The position numbers and the translations under genes are program-made. Of a stretch of DNA of 64,000 nt, positions 1-10,624 are shown piece by piece; position 1 is the first letter of the stretch; each line of letters starts with the position of its first letter. A model generated the notes under the pieces. That model saw nothing but the letters and a program-made list of their open reading frames with translations. It was not told the DNA's origin and searched no databases. The DNA comes from Ailurus styani (Eukaryota; Chordata; Mammalia; Carnivora; Ailuridae), in contig LNAC01000338.1 of assembly GCA_002007465.1 (NCBI GenBank), positions 798,233-862,232 of the forward strand. The letters are read 5' to 3'.

Positions 1-387
1 AAGCCCTTGATATGGGAACTGGCAGTTGTTGGTGTTGTTGATTTTGTGATGGAAAGCAGACTGGGTCTTGGAGCTTGCTCCAGGCCTGGGGGTAACCCGT
101 GTCCAGGACAGAGCTGGGGCCTCTGGCTTCTGGAGAGGTGGTGATTTTATGCTTTCTGAACTTGCAGCTGCAGGACTGGATCTAAGCCATGGCTTTGGCC
201 CTGACCGAGCCAAAATGTGTGCTGTTTCAGCATCTCCAGGGAGGGGGCTGGCTGAGAGCGTCTCTGCTTGTTTCTGAGGCTGAGAGGTGGGAATACAGTC
301 AGGGGCTGATGGTCAGCAAACACTCGCCAGGACTGAGCAATCTAAAACCGAGGAGGAATGTTCTGTAGGTGTGAGCAGAGTAATGAT

Positions 388-598
388 TAGCACATGGGCT
401 TGGGAGAGAGTTCAGATCCTGGCTCTGCTTCTTGGTAGCTGTGTGATTTTAAGCAAGTGGCTTAACCAGTCTGAGCCTCACTTTCTCACTTGTAAAAGGA
501 GGATGCTATCACTTACCTGGGAGTAGGATTGTAGGGATTCAAGCAAACGGTGAAGGTATGGAATTTTGCACATAGTAGATGCTCAAGAAATGTTAGCA
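388..598 (+). mobile_element. MIR SINE
   Basis: Sense MIR with the usual order: 'CTGGCTCTGC', 'GTGTGATTTTAAGCAAGT', 'TGAGCCTCACTTTCTC', 'CTTGTAAAA' and the tail 'TAGTAGATGCTCAAGAAATG'. It is an ancient mammalian tRNA-derived SINE, heavily diverged. Confidence 0.8.
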
Positions 599-2694
599 TC
601 ATAGTTGAATAAACCATATAGTCTAGGGGAAGCAGGAAAGGGGGGGTTACCATTCTGTAAGTGCTCACAGCACATCACGGACTGTCACGGGTGCTTACAC
701 TCACCAGCTCGGTGACACCAAGGTTCTACGGGTCCAAGGGCAGAATCCTGTGTAACTTATCAGACATGTGATCTCTCCTTTTGCTCCTGGTATCCAGTGG
801 TTGGTTTCCCTCTGCTGCTCCTGCCCAGGGCCGCGGACTTCTGGCCATCGTGCTGATGGCTTCTCTGTAGCACACAGTAGGAGAGGCAGGTTCATCTGAA
901 AATGTCAGAGGCTTACCATGTCCATGAACTCACCCTTGAACCTGACATCTTGGCTACACTTCATGGAGCATCATCTGTGGGCAGCTGGTAGAATGTCTTG
1001 GGATCACCTCCTATCTGGTTAGAAGGTGGTTAAGCGGCTTGTCTGGAGTGATGAATTCAGGGATCCGAACCCTGCTGTCCTGAAATTCTCCCTTCGACTC
1101 CCACATGAGGTCCAGGTCTCCAAAAGCAGAACCAACGATGGGATTTCCAGGATGAGTGATGACTCAGGGACAGTATAGGGCAGTGGGGGATGGGCTTCAG
1201 CTGGAGTCTGGCCTCCACCCGACCCCACGGGGAGCTCTAGAGCTGTTGGCACACAGAGCTGTCCCACCTGGACCCAGGGGGGCTGTGCACTTACGTCCGC
1301 ACCTTGCCCGTCATTCACTGGCTTTGGGCCGCACCTCGGGTGAGGGTAGCCACGCAGGTGTCTCTGGACAAGGCGGCTGCTTTTGTTGGCTGAGGGCAGT
1401 TCTCTGGAAAATGGTGCTGCCCTGAGCTCTTGGCTGCTGACACCCCTGGAGGCTGGGGGTGGGGGGGTGGATGCCGCTCCTGTAAAGGACATTGGCAGTG
1501 CCTGCCGGCCCCTCCTCTCCACCTACATCTCCTCCCCTCCCGCGCCCCCCTCCCAGTAAGGGCCTGACTGCACACACTTGACCTCCTTTCTCCGGGCTCC
1601 ATCCTCGGCTGTTCAATGCCTCGATGGCTCAGGCATCCCCTCTCCTGGCCCAGGCCCGGTTGACCAGGGCACGCACTGGACAAAGAGTGCAGTCCCGAGA
1701 TGTGAAGTGCTTTGAGAGCCCTGGGTGGCAAAGCCGAAATAACCAGTACCGTCCAGGCTGGCTTCTGGCCTGGAGGATGGAGCTGGGTGGTTTTCACGGG
1801 GCTGTCAGCCAGCGCTCTGGCACTTCGCAGGCAGAATTTTAATAGGAAATGAACTCCTGGTGCGCATGACTGAATGCTGGGGGTGGGGGGCGGCCAGGTT
1901 CCACCTTGAGGGCAACAGAATTTAGAAATCAGAGTTCGTTTGGCGGGGGACTGTGTAACCCTTGCCCCAGCCCTCCCTGCTTCTTGGGACCCCCCCCCGC
2001 ACCCCCCAGGGCAGTGCTTCTGCTGCAAAGCAGAAAGCAGGGTATTCAAATGCACGTTCCAAGTCCAGGCCAGGGGCAGCCAACTGGACCCATTACCTGG
2101 GCCCGGGGCTCTCAGCCCCCAGCAGGGCCCAGGGGTCCCCCAGGGCCCAGGACGCCTCCCTCGGCTTCCGGCACAGGCAAAAATGAGATGTTAAGTTTCT
2201 TCTCAGCAGATTTCCTCTGTACCAGGAGCCGTCCCTCCTGTCTTTCTGTTTCCCAAGTGGAAACAGTGGAATGGTCATGAGTCTGGGAAGATTATGTCAA
2301 CCACAGGGGAGCAGACGAAATGGCTTTTCTGTAAGAGCCCTCCCGCCTCCGTGTCCAGCCCGCAGCCCACTGGAAGATTTACTAAGCCCCCAGCTGCAGG
2401 AGAGGAGAGGGAGTACCCTCCCTGTTCACCCCCCCACCGGCTTTCCAACTATTCAGTGTCCCAGGAAACAAGGCTGTGTTGTACCAAGACCTTCAGGGAG
2501 ATCAGGACCCTCTGGACACTGTGATCCGCCTTCTAAAGTTTTTTGTGTTTTTTTTTAAATTAATGTAATGTCGTGGTCTCTGCCCCTCTACTCTTTGGCT
2601 AGACCCCGTGGGAGGGGCAAGGCGGGGAGCTCTGCAGAGGACAGAAGCCTGGCTCGGTTCAGCTGGACTGCCTTCGGGTTCAAGGAGACTCATG

Positions 2695-3240
2695 CGTGCA
2701 TTCAACAAATATTTATTAAATGCCTTCTAAGTGCCAGGCGCTATGTGAGGTGTTGAGATTAAGAGGGAATAGAACAGAATAAGTCCTGCAAGGGGCTTAT
2801 ATTTTAGAGATAAGAGGTGCAAACTCTAAGCAAATCAACAAGACATACAATAAGTTTGGGAAGGGATATGAGCTCTGAAGAAAAGGGAGTCAGAGTGAAG
2901 GCAGAGCCGAGGGGCTGGAGGAGGAGCTCTTTTAAGTGGAGCAGCCAGGGAGGGCCCTTTGAGGAGGTGACATTTGAGAATAGATCTAAACGAGGGAGGA
3001 GAATGAACCAAGCAAACATCTGCAGGGGGTGGTTCCAGGAAGATGGGAGGACAAGGAAGTGGGGTGTTGGGAGGCTTGTGGGGCTGGGTAAGGAGCAAGA
3101 GGAGAGTGGCAGGTGGGGCTAGAGAAGGAGGTCATAAGGGGTCAAAATCATGCTAAGGAGTTGAGACTTTGTTCTGGGAGCAATAGGGAGCCATTGAAGA
3201 CTTTTGAGCAAAAGAGTGAAATGGGCTGATTTACTCTGTT
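2695..3240 (-). mobile_element. L2 LINE 3' part, antisense
   Basis: Begins with 'ATTCAACAAATATTTATTAA' and 'GTGCCAGGCGCTATGTGAGG', then a purine-rich stretch and the 'GCCATTGAAGACTTTTGAGCA' type end, which is the reverse complement of an L2 3' region. The open frames in it are chance. Confidence 0.7.
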
Positions 3241-3284
3241 GGGGGTGAAGGACGGGACATAGAGTGCACGGCTGGCTTTTGCAG

Positions 3285-4560
3285 ATGTGCGTACCACCTA
3301 GATGAAGATACAGAACATTTTCACCTTGCAGAGTTCCCCTCCTGCCCCTTCCCAGCCAGTACCCTCCCCAGAATTAGCCATGGATCTGCTCTGATTTCTA
3401 TAGCCATCGCATAACTTTGTCTGTCCTTAACTTTCGTGTAAATGCCATCAAATAGCACGTCCTCTTTTACTGCTGGCTTCTTTCATAAAACATCATGTCT
3501 GCAAGATTCGTCCCCATTGTTACGTACGTCGGGAGTTTGTCTTTTATTGTGGACCAGTATTCCACTGTGCGAGCAGACCACCTTTATCTACCTGCTCTCC
3601 TGTTGGACACTTGGGTGATTTCTAGTTTTCAGCTGTTATGAATAGAGAGGTTATGAACATTCTTGTGCATGTTTTAGAACATGCGCGTTTTCCCCTTGGG
3701 TTTATGCCTAAGAGGAGATTCATGAGCCGTAGGATACGTAAATGTTTGCAGCTTTAACAGGTCTGCCAGTTTTCCAGAGTGTCATTTCCCTCCCTCAACT
3801 TCACTGAGATAAAATTCACATATCATACAATTCACCTTTTTAAAGTGGACAATTTCGGGGATGCCTGGGGTGGCTTAGCTGGTTCAGCATGTGCCTTTAG
3901 CTCTGGTCATGATCCTGGGGTCCTGGGATCAAGTCCCACATCAGGCTCCATGCTCCGCGGGGAGCCTGCTTCTCCCTCTGCCTGCCGCTCCCCCTGCTTG
4001 TGCTCTCTCTCTCTCTCTCTCTGACAAATAAATGAATAAAATCTTAGGGAAAAAAATAGTTCAGTGGCTTCCCAGTGGATTTTAGAACATTCTCATTGCC
4101 CCCCAAAGAAGTCCTGTAGCACATAGCCTTCACCTCCAGGCCCTTTTACCGTCTCCCAGCCTCTGGCAATCAGAATCTACTTTCTGTCTCGATGGATTTG
4201 CCTATTCTGGACATTTAATAGAGGGAATCATACACGACCTGGCCTTTTGTGCCTGGCTTCTTTCACTTGGCATGATGGTTTGGAGTTTCCTCCACATGAC
4301 AGGTGTGACTGCTTCCTCCCTTTCTGCGGCTGGATGACATTCCATTGCATGGACAGACCGCATCCTGTTTGTCCATTCATCAGCTGGTGAACACTGACCC
4401 GTTCCTACGTTTTGGCTGTTATGAACAGCGCTGTGATGAGCATTTGCGAACAAGGTTTTGTGTGGGCATGTGTTTTCATTTCTCTTGGGTGGGTAGATAC
4501 TTAGGCCTGGAGTTGCTGGGTCATGTGGTAGCTCTGTGTTTCACCGTGGTGATGCTCTTT
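3285..4560 (-). mobile_element. Old L1 (L1M-type) fragments, antisense
   Basis: Two diverged antisense copies of the L1 ORF2-end/3'UTR region, about 3285-3780 and about 3785-4560. Recognisable pieces are 'TTGGACACTTGGGTGATTTC', 'GGCTGTTATGAACAGCGCTG' and 'GGCTTCTTTCACTTGGCATG'. The second copy is interrupted by a carnivore SINE at about 3857-4058. Confidence 0.7.
3857..4058 (+). mobile_element. Carnivore tRNA-derived SINE (SINEC type)
   Basis: A slightly diverged head (ATGCCTGGGGTGGCTTAG), a B-box-like 'GGGATCAAGTCCC', the 'GGGGAGCCTGCTTCTCCCTC' segment, a (CT)n run, and an 'AAATAAATGAATAAAATCTT' tail. It splits an older antisense L1. No clean target-site duplication was seen. Confidence 0.85.
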
Positions 4561-5217
4561 TTACAAGCTGTGACTTCCGTTTGTGGACATAAACGTGGCC
4601 GCCGTGTGGAGCATGGAGTGACGAAGGCCAAGGGTAGAAGCAGGGGGACCAATGAAGAGGCCACAGCAGGAAGCCAGGCGCAGAGAGCAGTGGTCTGGAT
4701 CAGCACAGTAGCCAGCCAGGCAAAGAGCAGTGGGCAGATTCTGGGTCTATTATGAAGCTCAAGCCAACATGATTTTCTGATGGCTTGGGTGTTCAAGTAT
4801 TTAAAAAAAAAAAAAAAAAAAGCCAGGATTGACTCCAGGGTTTCGGATCTCAAAGCTGACCAAGCCAAGTGGACTGGCAAATGAGTCTGATGACCTCCCC
4901 CAGTAGGAAGACCCTGGATCGGAATTAAGATCTCCGACGACCCTGCCCCTGCTGAGTTAGTCAATGAGAAGAATGTGCATTTAAGGAAGAAGGTTCTCTG
5001 CTCTGATCCGTTTCCGCCCCTAGGGAAGGTGGGACACCCAGTAGGAACGGTCCCCTTCAGGGGCCTCAGTTTTCCCCATCTGGGAAGTGGAGAAGCTGGG
5101 TTAAGTTCCCTTCCTTTTCTGCATCCCCCAGAGTGCTCGACATAGAGCAAGGGCTTAAGAAGTACGAACAGTGGCTGTGCAACTGAGTGATGTCCTATCT
5201 GGGTTCCTGTTTTCCAG

Positions 5218-5306
5218 GACCACGGAACGTCTGCCATGACCGACACTGTATTCAGCAACAGCTCTAGCCGTTGGATGTGTCCCAGCGACCCACCCCTTCA
5301 ATCAAA
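5218..5306 (+). CDS. RPH3A: RPH3A coding exon 1 (start codon 5236)
   Basis: The acceptor is GTTTTCCAG ending at 5217; 18 nt of 5'UTR precede the ATG at 5236, which has G at -3. The codons read MTDTVFSNSSSRWMCPSDPPLQS plus two bases (AA), then the donor GTAAGT at 5307, so the exon ends in phase 2. This is the known rabphilin-3A N-terminus, which fixes the start. Two residues differ from the human sequence as I recall it: Cys15 (Tyr in human) and Pro19 (Arg in human). The exon contributes nothing known to Rab binding, which begins in exon 3. Confidence 0.95.
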
Positions 5307-5712
5307 GTAAGTGGCTGCGCCTTCCAGGGCGTGGCTTGTGTGGAGTCAGCGAGGGAGAAAGGAGTGGCAAAGAAAAATAGAACTTCCTTCCCTGGGGTGG
5401 GAAGAAGTGAACCTGGTGGGGGTATTGCTACAGAAACTTCACTTTTCCTGCTTTGCAAGGTTGGAATAATGAGAGGAGATTCTGAGCTGCACGCCCCAGA
5501 GCAGAGGCGGCGGGAAGAGCATGGACCCGGTGCTTAGAATCAGGCTTGGTTCTGCTTCTAGACCCGAACTTATTTCCTGTGTGATCACAGGCAAAGCTTT
5601 GCCCCTCTCTGGGCCTCAGTTTTCTTATCAGTCACATGAGAAAGTTGGACTAGGTCACAGGGCACAAACTGGCAGGCCACCAGCAGACTCTGACTTGCAG
5701 AAGTGTTTTCTT

Positions 5713-6170
5713 TTTTCTTTTCTTTTTTTCTTTCTTTATTTTTTATTCATTGCCCCAGGGGTACAGGTCTGTGAATCATCAGGCTGACACCTTTCACAGC
5801 ACTCACCATAGCACAAACCCTCCCCAATGTCCATAACCCATCCACCCTATCCCTACCCTCCCACCCCCCAGTAACCCTCAGTTTGCTTCGTGAGATTAGG
5901 AGTCTCTTATGGTTTGTCTCCTTCCCCATCCCATCTTGTTTCATTATTTTTCCCTCCCTACCCCCCACGACCCCCCACCCTATCCCTCAAGTTTTTCATA
6001 TCAGAGAGATCATATGATCATTGTCTTTCTCTGATTGACTTATTTCGCTCAGCATAATACCCTCTAGTTCCATCCATGTCATTGCAAACGGCAAGATTTC
6101 GTTTCTTTTGATGGCTGCATAGTATTCCATTGTATATATATATATATACCACATCTTCTTTATCCATTCA
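5713..6170 (-). mobile_element. 5'-truncated L1, antisense, with target-site duplication
   Basis: A T-rich run at the left (antisense poly-A) leads into the reverse complement of a carnivore L1 3'UTR and ORF2 end: 'CACCATAGCACAAACCCTCC', 'CCATCCATGTCATTGCAAA', 'GATGGCTGCATAGTATTCCA'. It is flanked by the perfect 16-bp duplication GCAGAAGTGTTTTCTT at 5697-5712 and 6171-6186. The internal (TA)n lies at about 6133-6148. It is short and 5'-truncated, so it cannot move by itself. Confidence 0.9.
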
Positions 6171-6239
6171 GCAGAAGTGTTTTCTTACTATTTATTTTTT
6201 GGCCTGATGATTTAAAAATTGGGAAATGTGACATGAAGG

Positions 6240-6247
6240 TGACGTCA
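6240..6247. promoter_or_regulatory. Perfect CRE palindrome (TGACGTCA)
   Basis: An eight-base perfect cAMP-response element in intron 1, just right of the L1 insertion and outside any recent repeat. CREB/ATF proteins bind this motif; whether this copy is used is unknown. A perfect 8-mer is expected by chance about once per 65 kb, less often given the CpG. Confidence 0.4.
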
Positions 6248-6989
6248 CATTCTGTATCCAGTGATTACTATACCCGAATCAGGGATGCCTCAGATCTGTA
6301 CCACCCTGGCTCACAAGGGCTGATAAATTTTCAGGCATTTTGCAAGCCAATTATTAAATACAACCATTCTGAAAAATTGAGTTTGTAATTCTGCAATTAC
6401 ACGATATTCAACACGAAGGATGTAAAGACTCAAAATTAATCACTTAATTATTTTACAACACTGTGTTATTCTCTGTGTAATGCATGTCTGTCATATAGTA
6501 TAGTATGTATGTACTGTGTGTATAATGATATGCTACTGTGCCTTTCTAGCCAGTTTTGCATTCAGTGGGGCTCTTTCCCCACTGCTAAATCATCCGTTGT
6601 AAAAAGTTCACCAGCACACCACTGACTGTTTGATAATCTAAGGCTGTGTTTATCGTTCCTGCAGATTTTCACTCAAAATGGCTTGTTTCTTTGAATGCTT
6701 GGTAATTTTTTATTGTGCACTCGATCTGCGAGAATCCTGAGGAATCTCCTTTGGGGATATTTTTCTGCCGAGGGATTGGCACTCTCCTGCCAGGAGTCAG
6801 GGGTACTGCTCCCTCGGGATGATGTTAGCCTCCCCCGCCCACCCCTGAGGGTCCTGACTCTGTGTCAGGGTCTCAGATTGAACTTCTCTGCCCGTGAGGA
6901 GCTGAAGGTCAGACTCGGAATAGCAATGCTGGTGTTTGCCTCGGCTTCCTGCTCACAGCTCACTGTCCTGGCTTCTGTTTGCTGGGTCT

Positions 6990-8215
6990 TCTTTTTCTTT
7001 TTCAAAACATTGCCTTTATAAAGGTGTACATACGTACCTTTGACAGTACACAGTTAAAGTACGATTTGGTCATTGTAAAAACATGTACTCAAGAAGCTGT
7101 CACAACAGTCAAGATAATGAACAAATCTATCCATCCCAGAAGCTTCCTCCATCTCCTCCCCACCCATCTCTAGGTAATCGCTCATCTTTCCATAACTGTA
7201 CATTAGTTCGCATTTTCCGGAATGTCCTACAAATGGAATCATAGAACAGGAACTCTTTCTCGGGGAAGAGATGTCTCTCTTCTTTCTCTCAGCACAATTG
7301 ATTTCATGAGCCATCCTTATTGTTCCAGAACATCCAAACTGTCTTTACATAGCCATAGTCTGTTCCTTAGTATGACTGGATTCCATTTCGTTGTGGATAT
7401 ACCACAATTTGTTTATCTGTCTCTCTACTGAGGAACTCTGGGCTGTTTCCAGTCCGGGACCGGTGTAAACAAAACCTCCCATATGGGGATGCCTGGGTGG
7501 CTCAGTTTGTTAGGCGTCTGCCTTCGGCTCAGGTCATGATCCCAGGGTCCTGGGATCGAGCCCTGCATCGGGCTCCCTGCTCAGTGGGGAGTCTGCTTCT
7601 CCCTCTGCCCCTCCCCACCCTCATGCTCTCTCTCTCACTCTTTCTCTCTCAAATAAATAAATAAAATCTTAAACAAAACAAAACGAAACAAAACAACCTC
7701 CTATAGAGATGCTTTTCTCTCTCTTGGGTGATTACTTGGGAGCACACTCCCTACTGCTGAACTTGTCACTAAGCAGCCAGACCATTTTCCAAGTTGGTTG
7801 TGCCATTTTAGGTTCCCGCGAGGAGGCGTGGGAGAGAGTTCCAGCTTCTCTGCCTCCTCCCCAGCCCTGGAGATGACCAGTCTTTCCAGCGTTAACCCTT
7901 CTAGTGTGTGCGTTTAGTGGCATTTCTGTGTGGTTTTCGCTCGCATTTCCCTATTGACTAATGATGCTAAGCGTCTCAGGTAATGTTCACCATTCCTCTA
8001 ACCCCTGTTGAAATGTCTGTTTAAATCTTTTGTCCATTTTTAAAATCAGGTCATTTACCTTGTTAAATTTTATAGGTTTTTTTTTCATATGTTATGGATA
8101 AACGTCCTTTTTTTGGAAACACATTTTGCACATATTTTCTCTCAATCTGTGATGTGCCTTTTCTTTCTCCTAACAGAATCTTCTGAAGAGGAAACGTTTT
8201 TATTTTGACAGTCTA
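6990..8215 (-). mobile_element. Old L1 (L1M-type), antisense, split by a SINE
   Basis: A diverged antisense L1 3' region: 'GGAATCATAGAACAGGAACT', 'TTGTTTATCTGTCTCTCTAC', 'GAAATGTCTGTTTAAATC' and 'TTTTGTCCATTTTTAAAATC'. A SINE interrupts it at 7484-7694. Confidence 0.7.
7484..7694 (+). mobile_element. Carnivore tRNA-derived SINE
   Basis: Full-length copy: head 'GATGCCTGGGTGGCTCAG', 'GGGATCGAGCCCTGCATCGG', a CT-rich middle, and 'AAATAAATAAATAAAATCTT' with an A-rich tail. It is flanked by AACCTCCCATA (7473-7483) and AACCTCCTATA (7695-7705), a target-site duplication with one change. Confidence 0.92.
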
Positions 8216-8307
8216 TTTTGTTTATTTGTTTTGCCAGGGGAAGCAGAGTTGGAGCATTCCCTTGCTTTCTAGAAATCCCAGAGCTGCATTAAAAAAGGGT
8301 CTGCTCT

Positions 8308-8510
8308 GGGGTGCTGGTGTGGTGCGCTTTGTTGGGCATCCGACTCTTGGCTTCAGCTCATGTCGTGATCTCCAGGTCGTGAGATTGAGCCCCATGTCCA
8401 GCTCTGCACTCAGCGCGGAGTCTGCTGGGAAATCTTTCTCCCTTCCCCTCTTCCCCTTCTGCTCATGTGCTTTCTCTCTCTCAAATAAATACATACATCT
8501 TTTTGAAAAG
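8308..8510 (+). mobile_element. Carnivore tRNA-derived SINE, older copy
   Basis: The head is diverged (GGTGCTGGTGTGGTGCGCTT), but 'CGTGATCTCCAGGTCGTGAG', 'GCGGAGTCTGCTGGG' and 'CTCAAATAAATACATACATC' are clear. It is flanked by the perfect duplication AGGGTCTGCTCT at 8296-8307 and 8511-8522. Confidence 0.88.
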
Positions 8511-8829
8511 AGGGTCTGCTCTAATTTATCAAGGACCTAATTATATATTGGCAAAAGGTCTTTCCGAATATTTTAGTCGGCCCATATTCTCTGAGGCAAA
8601 AGCCCCTGTCTGGTTCCTTCTACCTAAAACGTCCAGTTCTATAAATTTTACATTTTTGAAGACACCAGGGAACTCTGTTGGCTTCCTTGTCAAAAGGAAA
8701 CTTCTAGTCCGCCAAGCCCCTCCCATGGTGTCCTCTTGGAGCCAAACTTACTTTGCAGAGACTATTCCATCAGCCAAAAATTGTGTCTCTGTAAGATGAA
8801 CAGTTGCCTGAAGGGCGGAGGGGGGTAAA

Positions 8830-9250
8830 ATATTTATTTTATTTAAGAAATGTCAGTGAATTAAAATACCATCCATCAGAGTTTACTTTAGTCAATATGA
8901 AGCCAAACAATTTGCCCTACAATTAAATTAGAATTATTCCAACAGTCTGGATGTAGTTTCATTAAAGTGCTCCCGGGCTCCTACGAGACATCTTGCATTC
9001 TGTGTGCATCGGGCTGCCTTGGGCCTGCGTCTCCTTCAGATATTAACATTATTTTTCAAATAAATGCTAATGGGTGAATTACAGTCATCACACAGGCAAG
9101 CTGTCTGCTGCAGCCAGTGCGGCCCCTTCCGACGCCTTTCTCCAGTAAATTAAGAAATCGCGTCTTAATTAACTGCTGGCTAGCTAGAGACATTTACTAT
9201 TTTTGTGATTTTTCAGAAGCTTTCATGATTTTCAAATACCTTCCTCTCTC
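8830..9250. other. AT-rich repeat-free block, candidate conserved noncoding element
   Basis: I recognise no repeat family here. The block has several homeodomain-like TAATTA/ATTAAA cores (for example CAATTAAATTAGAATTATT near 8920 and CTTAATTAACTG near 9165), 'AAATGCTAATGGGTGAATTA' near 9060, and low repeat density against its surroundings. It sits 400-800 bp upstream of the 12-nt exon. Conservation is inferred from appearance only. Confidence 0.35.
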
Positions 9251-9648
9251 ATCCTCCTCGAATCTAATGAGTGTGTTTGAAACACCGTTGTTGGAAACAC
9301 GGTTGTTGTGATTGTGTTTGGAAGCCGGCAACGTGCCTGCTTTGTGCTTGGGGAGGGCGGTGGCTCAACTCCCTGTGTTGGGAATGCATGGGGAGAAATG
9401 CTGGTGCCTCGAAATTGGTGTTTCTCTATGGCTTTCAAGTCTGTGAGCCAGAGAGTACCAGAGGGCGGGGTGGAAACTGAGGCACAAAGGGAGGCCATTG
9501 CGGGAGAAAAAAAATCAAAGCAGAAGTAGGTCATTCATTGCAGTTTACACTCTGTGGTTGTTGCATCCAGAGCACGTTGGCATTGTTAGATTTCTTTCCT
9601 AACTTTATTTATTTTTTGTCTCTCTCTCCTTTCTTTGCCTTCCTTCAG

Positions 9649-9660
9649 TGATAAAGAACA
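9649..9660 (+). CDS. RPH3A: RPH3A coding exon 2: 12-nt microexon
   Basis: The exon is the twelve bases TGATAAAGAACA between acceptor CCTTCCTTCAG (ending 9648) and donor GTGAGT (9661). With the AA left from exon 1 it completes Asn24, then Asp-Lys-Glu, and its final CA joins G of exon 3 to make Gln28. This supplies exactly the NDKEQ of the known protein, which neither neighbouring exon can provide. It is 0 mod 3, so skipping it removes four residues without a frame change. A TGC lies 10 nt upstream of the splice site (9636-9638) in a long pyrimidine tract, the type of site used by SRRM4/nSR100 for neuronal microexons (family knowledge). Regulated inclusion is inference. Confidence 0.93.
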
Positions 9661-10599
9661 GTGAGTATTTTGATACTTTAATTTTTCTATAAACTGAATT
9701 TTATCTTTTTTTCTGATCAAATTAACTCTGCCCTTAAAGAGAGCTGGTTAAAAAAAGAGCTAGCAGGTTTTACATAACTAAAACAAAAACAGAAACAAAA
9801 GCCAAGTTTCTTGAGGAAAAAATATTATGAAGTTTCAAAAAATGATCTTGGTAAAAGGATGGAACGCATTCCTTAGGAGAGTTCTCAGTTTCATCCTTGT
9901 TAGTAATCTGTGGGATTCCAACAAATTTATTGACCCCTCTGTGCCTGCTTCTGCAGTGTTTGCCTGGGAACAATGTCCTCAGATAAAGGCAGTGTTGGCT
10001 CACATAACTGCTATCATTAATAAAAGGTGATGAGGAACAGAACAGAGCCTGTGGGAAGTTACGTGCCTGTCACACATATGGTCCCTGTCACCACATGGGA
10101 GGTCAGTCTGGTTTCCCAGCAAAGTGCCTTTGATGCAGAGGTCCTAGCTTTGCTTACAATGTGTGTATTTTAAATTGCATTCATTTCCTCAATATGCATG
10201 ACCGATTGAACTCTGGGTCCAATAAATGAACAGTCAGGCTGCAAAGCAGACCAGGCTTTGGTTGTGGGTGCACATTGAGAAGCTCTGGAAAGCCGGTTTT
10301 ACCCTCCCTAAGATGGGGAAGTTATCGCAGAGCCAGCAGCAGAGGACCGGGCCTGGCATCAGAAAGCCCAGGTGGGAGTCCTGCTGTGGTACTCAGTTTC
10401 AGCGTGGCCTTGAGCCACACCCTTCGCCTCCTTGCTTTCTCTCCTTTGTCTCTCTCTCCAGCTCTCTCCTTTGTAAAGTCTGATAATCCTGCTCTTCCTC
10501 CCTCTGCGGGTGGTGGTAGGATCAAATGAGGTGTACAGGAAATATATATGTATTATATTGATACCTGTATGTACCTTATACCTTATATATACCTGGATC

Positions 10600-10624
10600 G
10601 TGTGTGTGTGTGTGTGTGTGTGTA
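10600..10624. repeat. (TG)n dinucleotide microsatellite
   Basis: About twelve uninterrupted GT units after a diverged AT-rich stretch in intron 2. Length is probably polymorphic. Confidence 0.9.

Larger units (their letters stand above)
1..5217 (+). other. Upstream flank / 5'UTR intron, no coding exon found
   Basis: Exon 1 at 5218 starts behind a splice acceptor (TTTTCCAG), so this region is at least partly an intron between a noncoding exon and the first coding exon. I could not identify the noncoding exon or a promoter. Contents: a MIR at 388-598 (+); mostly unremarkable sequence at 600-2690, with C-rich tracts near 1530-1555 and 1990-2010; an antisense L2 at about 2695-3240; antisense old L1 at about 3285-4560 split by a SINE; a poly-A run at about 4801-4820; and a partial MIR at about 5060-5190 just before the exon. 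Confidence 0.6.
5307..9648 (+). other. RPH3A: RPH3A intron 1
   Basis: GT-AG intron. Contents: a MIR at about 5530-5665 (+); an antisense young L1 3' end at 5713-6170 with target-site duplication; AT-rich unique sequence at 6187-6980 containing a perfect CRE palindrome at 6240; antisense old L1 at about 6990-8215 split by a SINE; a second SINE at 8308-8510; and, from about 8830 to 9250, AT-rich repeat-free sequence that looks conserved. The last 60 bases form a strong pyrimidine tract before the 12-nt exon 2. Confidence 0.85.

Noticed and set aside
1315..2055. 246-residue minus-strand open frame in the upstream flank
   Set aside because: Low-complexity GC-rich sequence with no known domain and no splice context; overlapping frames on both strands are equally open.
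4521..5258. 245-residue minus-strand open frame overlapping exon 1
   Set aside because: It runs antisense through repeat and exon 1 with a poly-F run from the poly-A tract; a chance frame.
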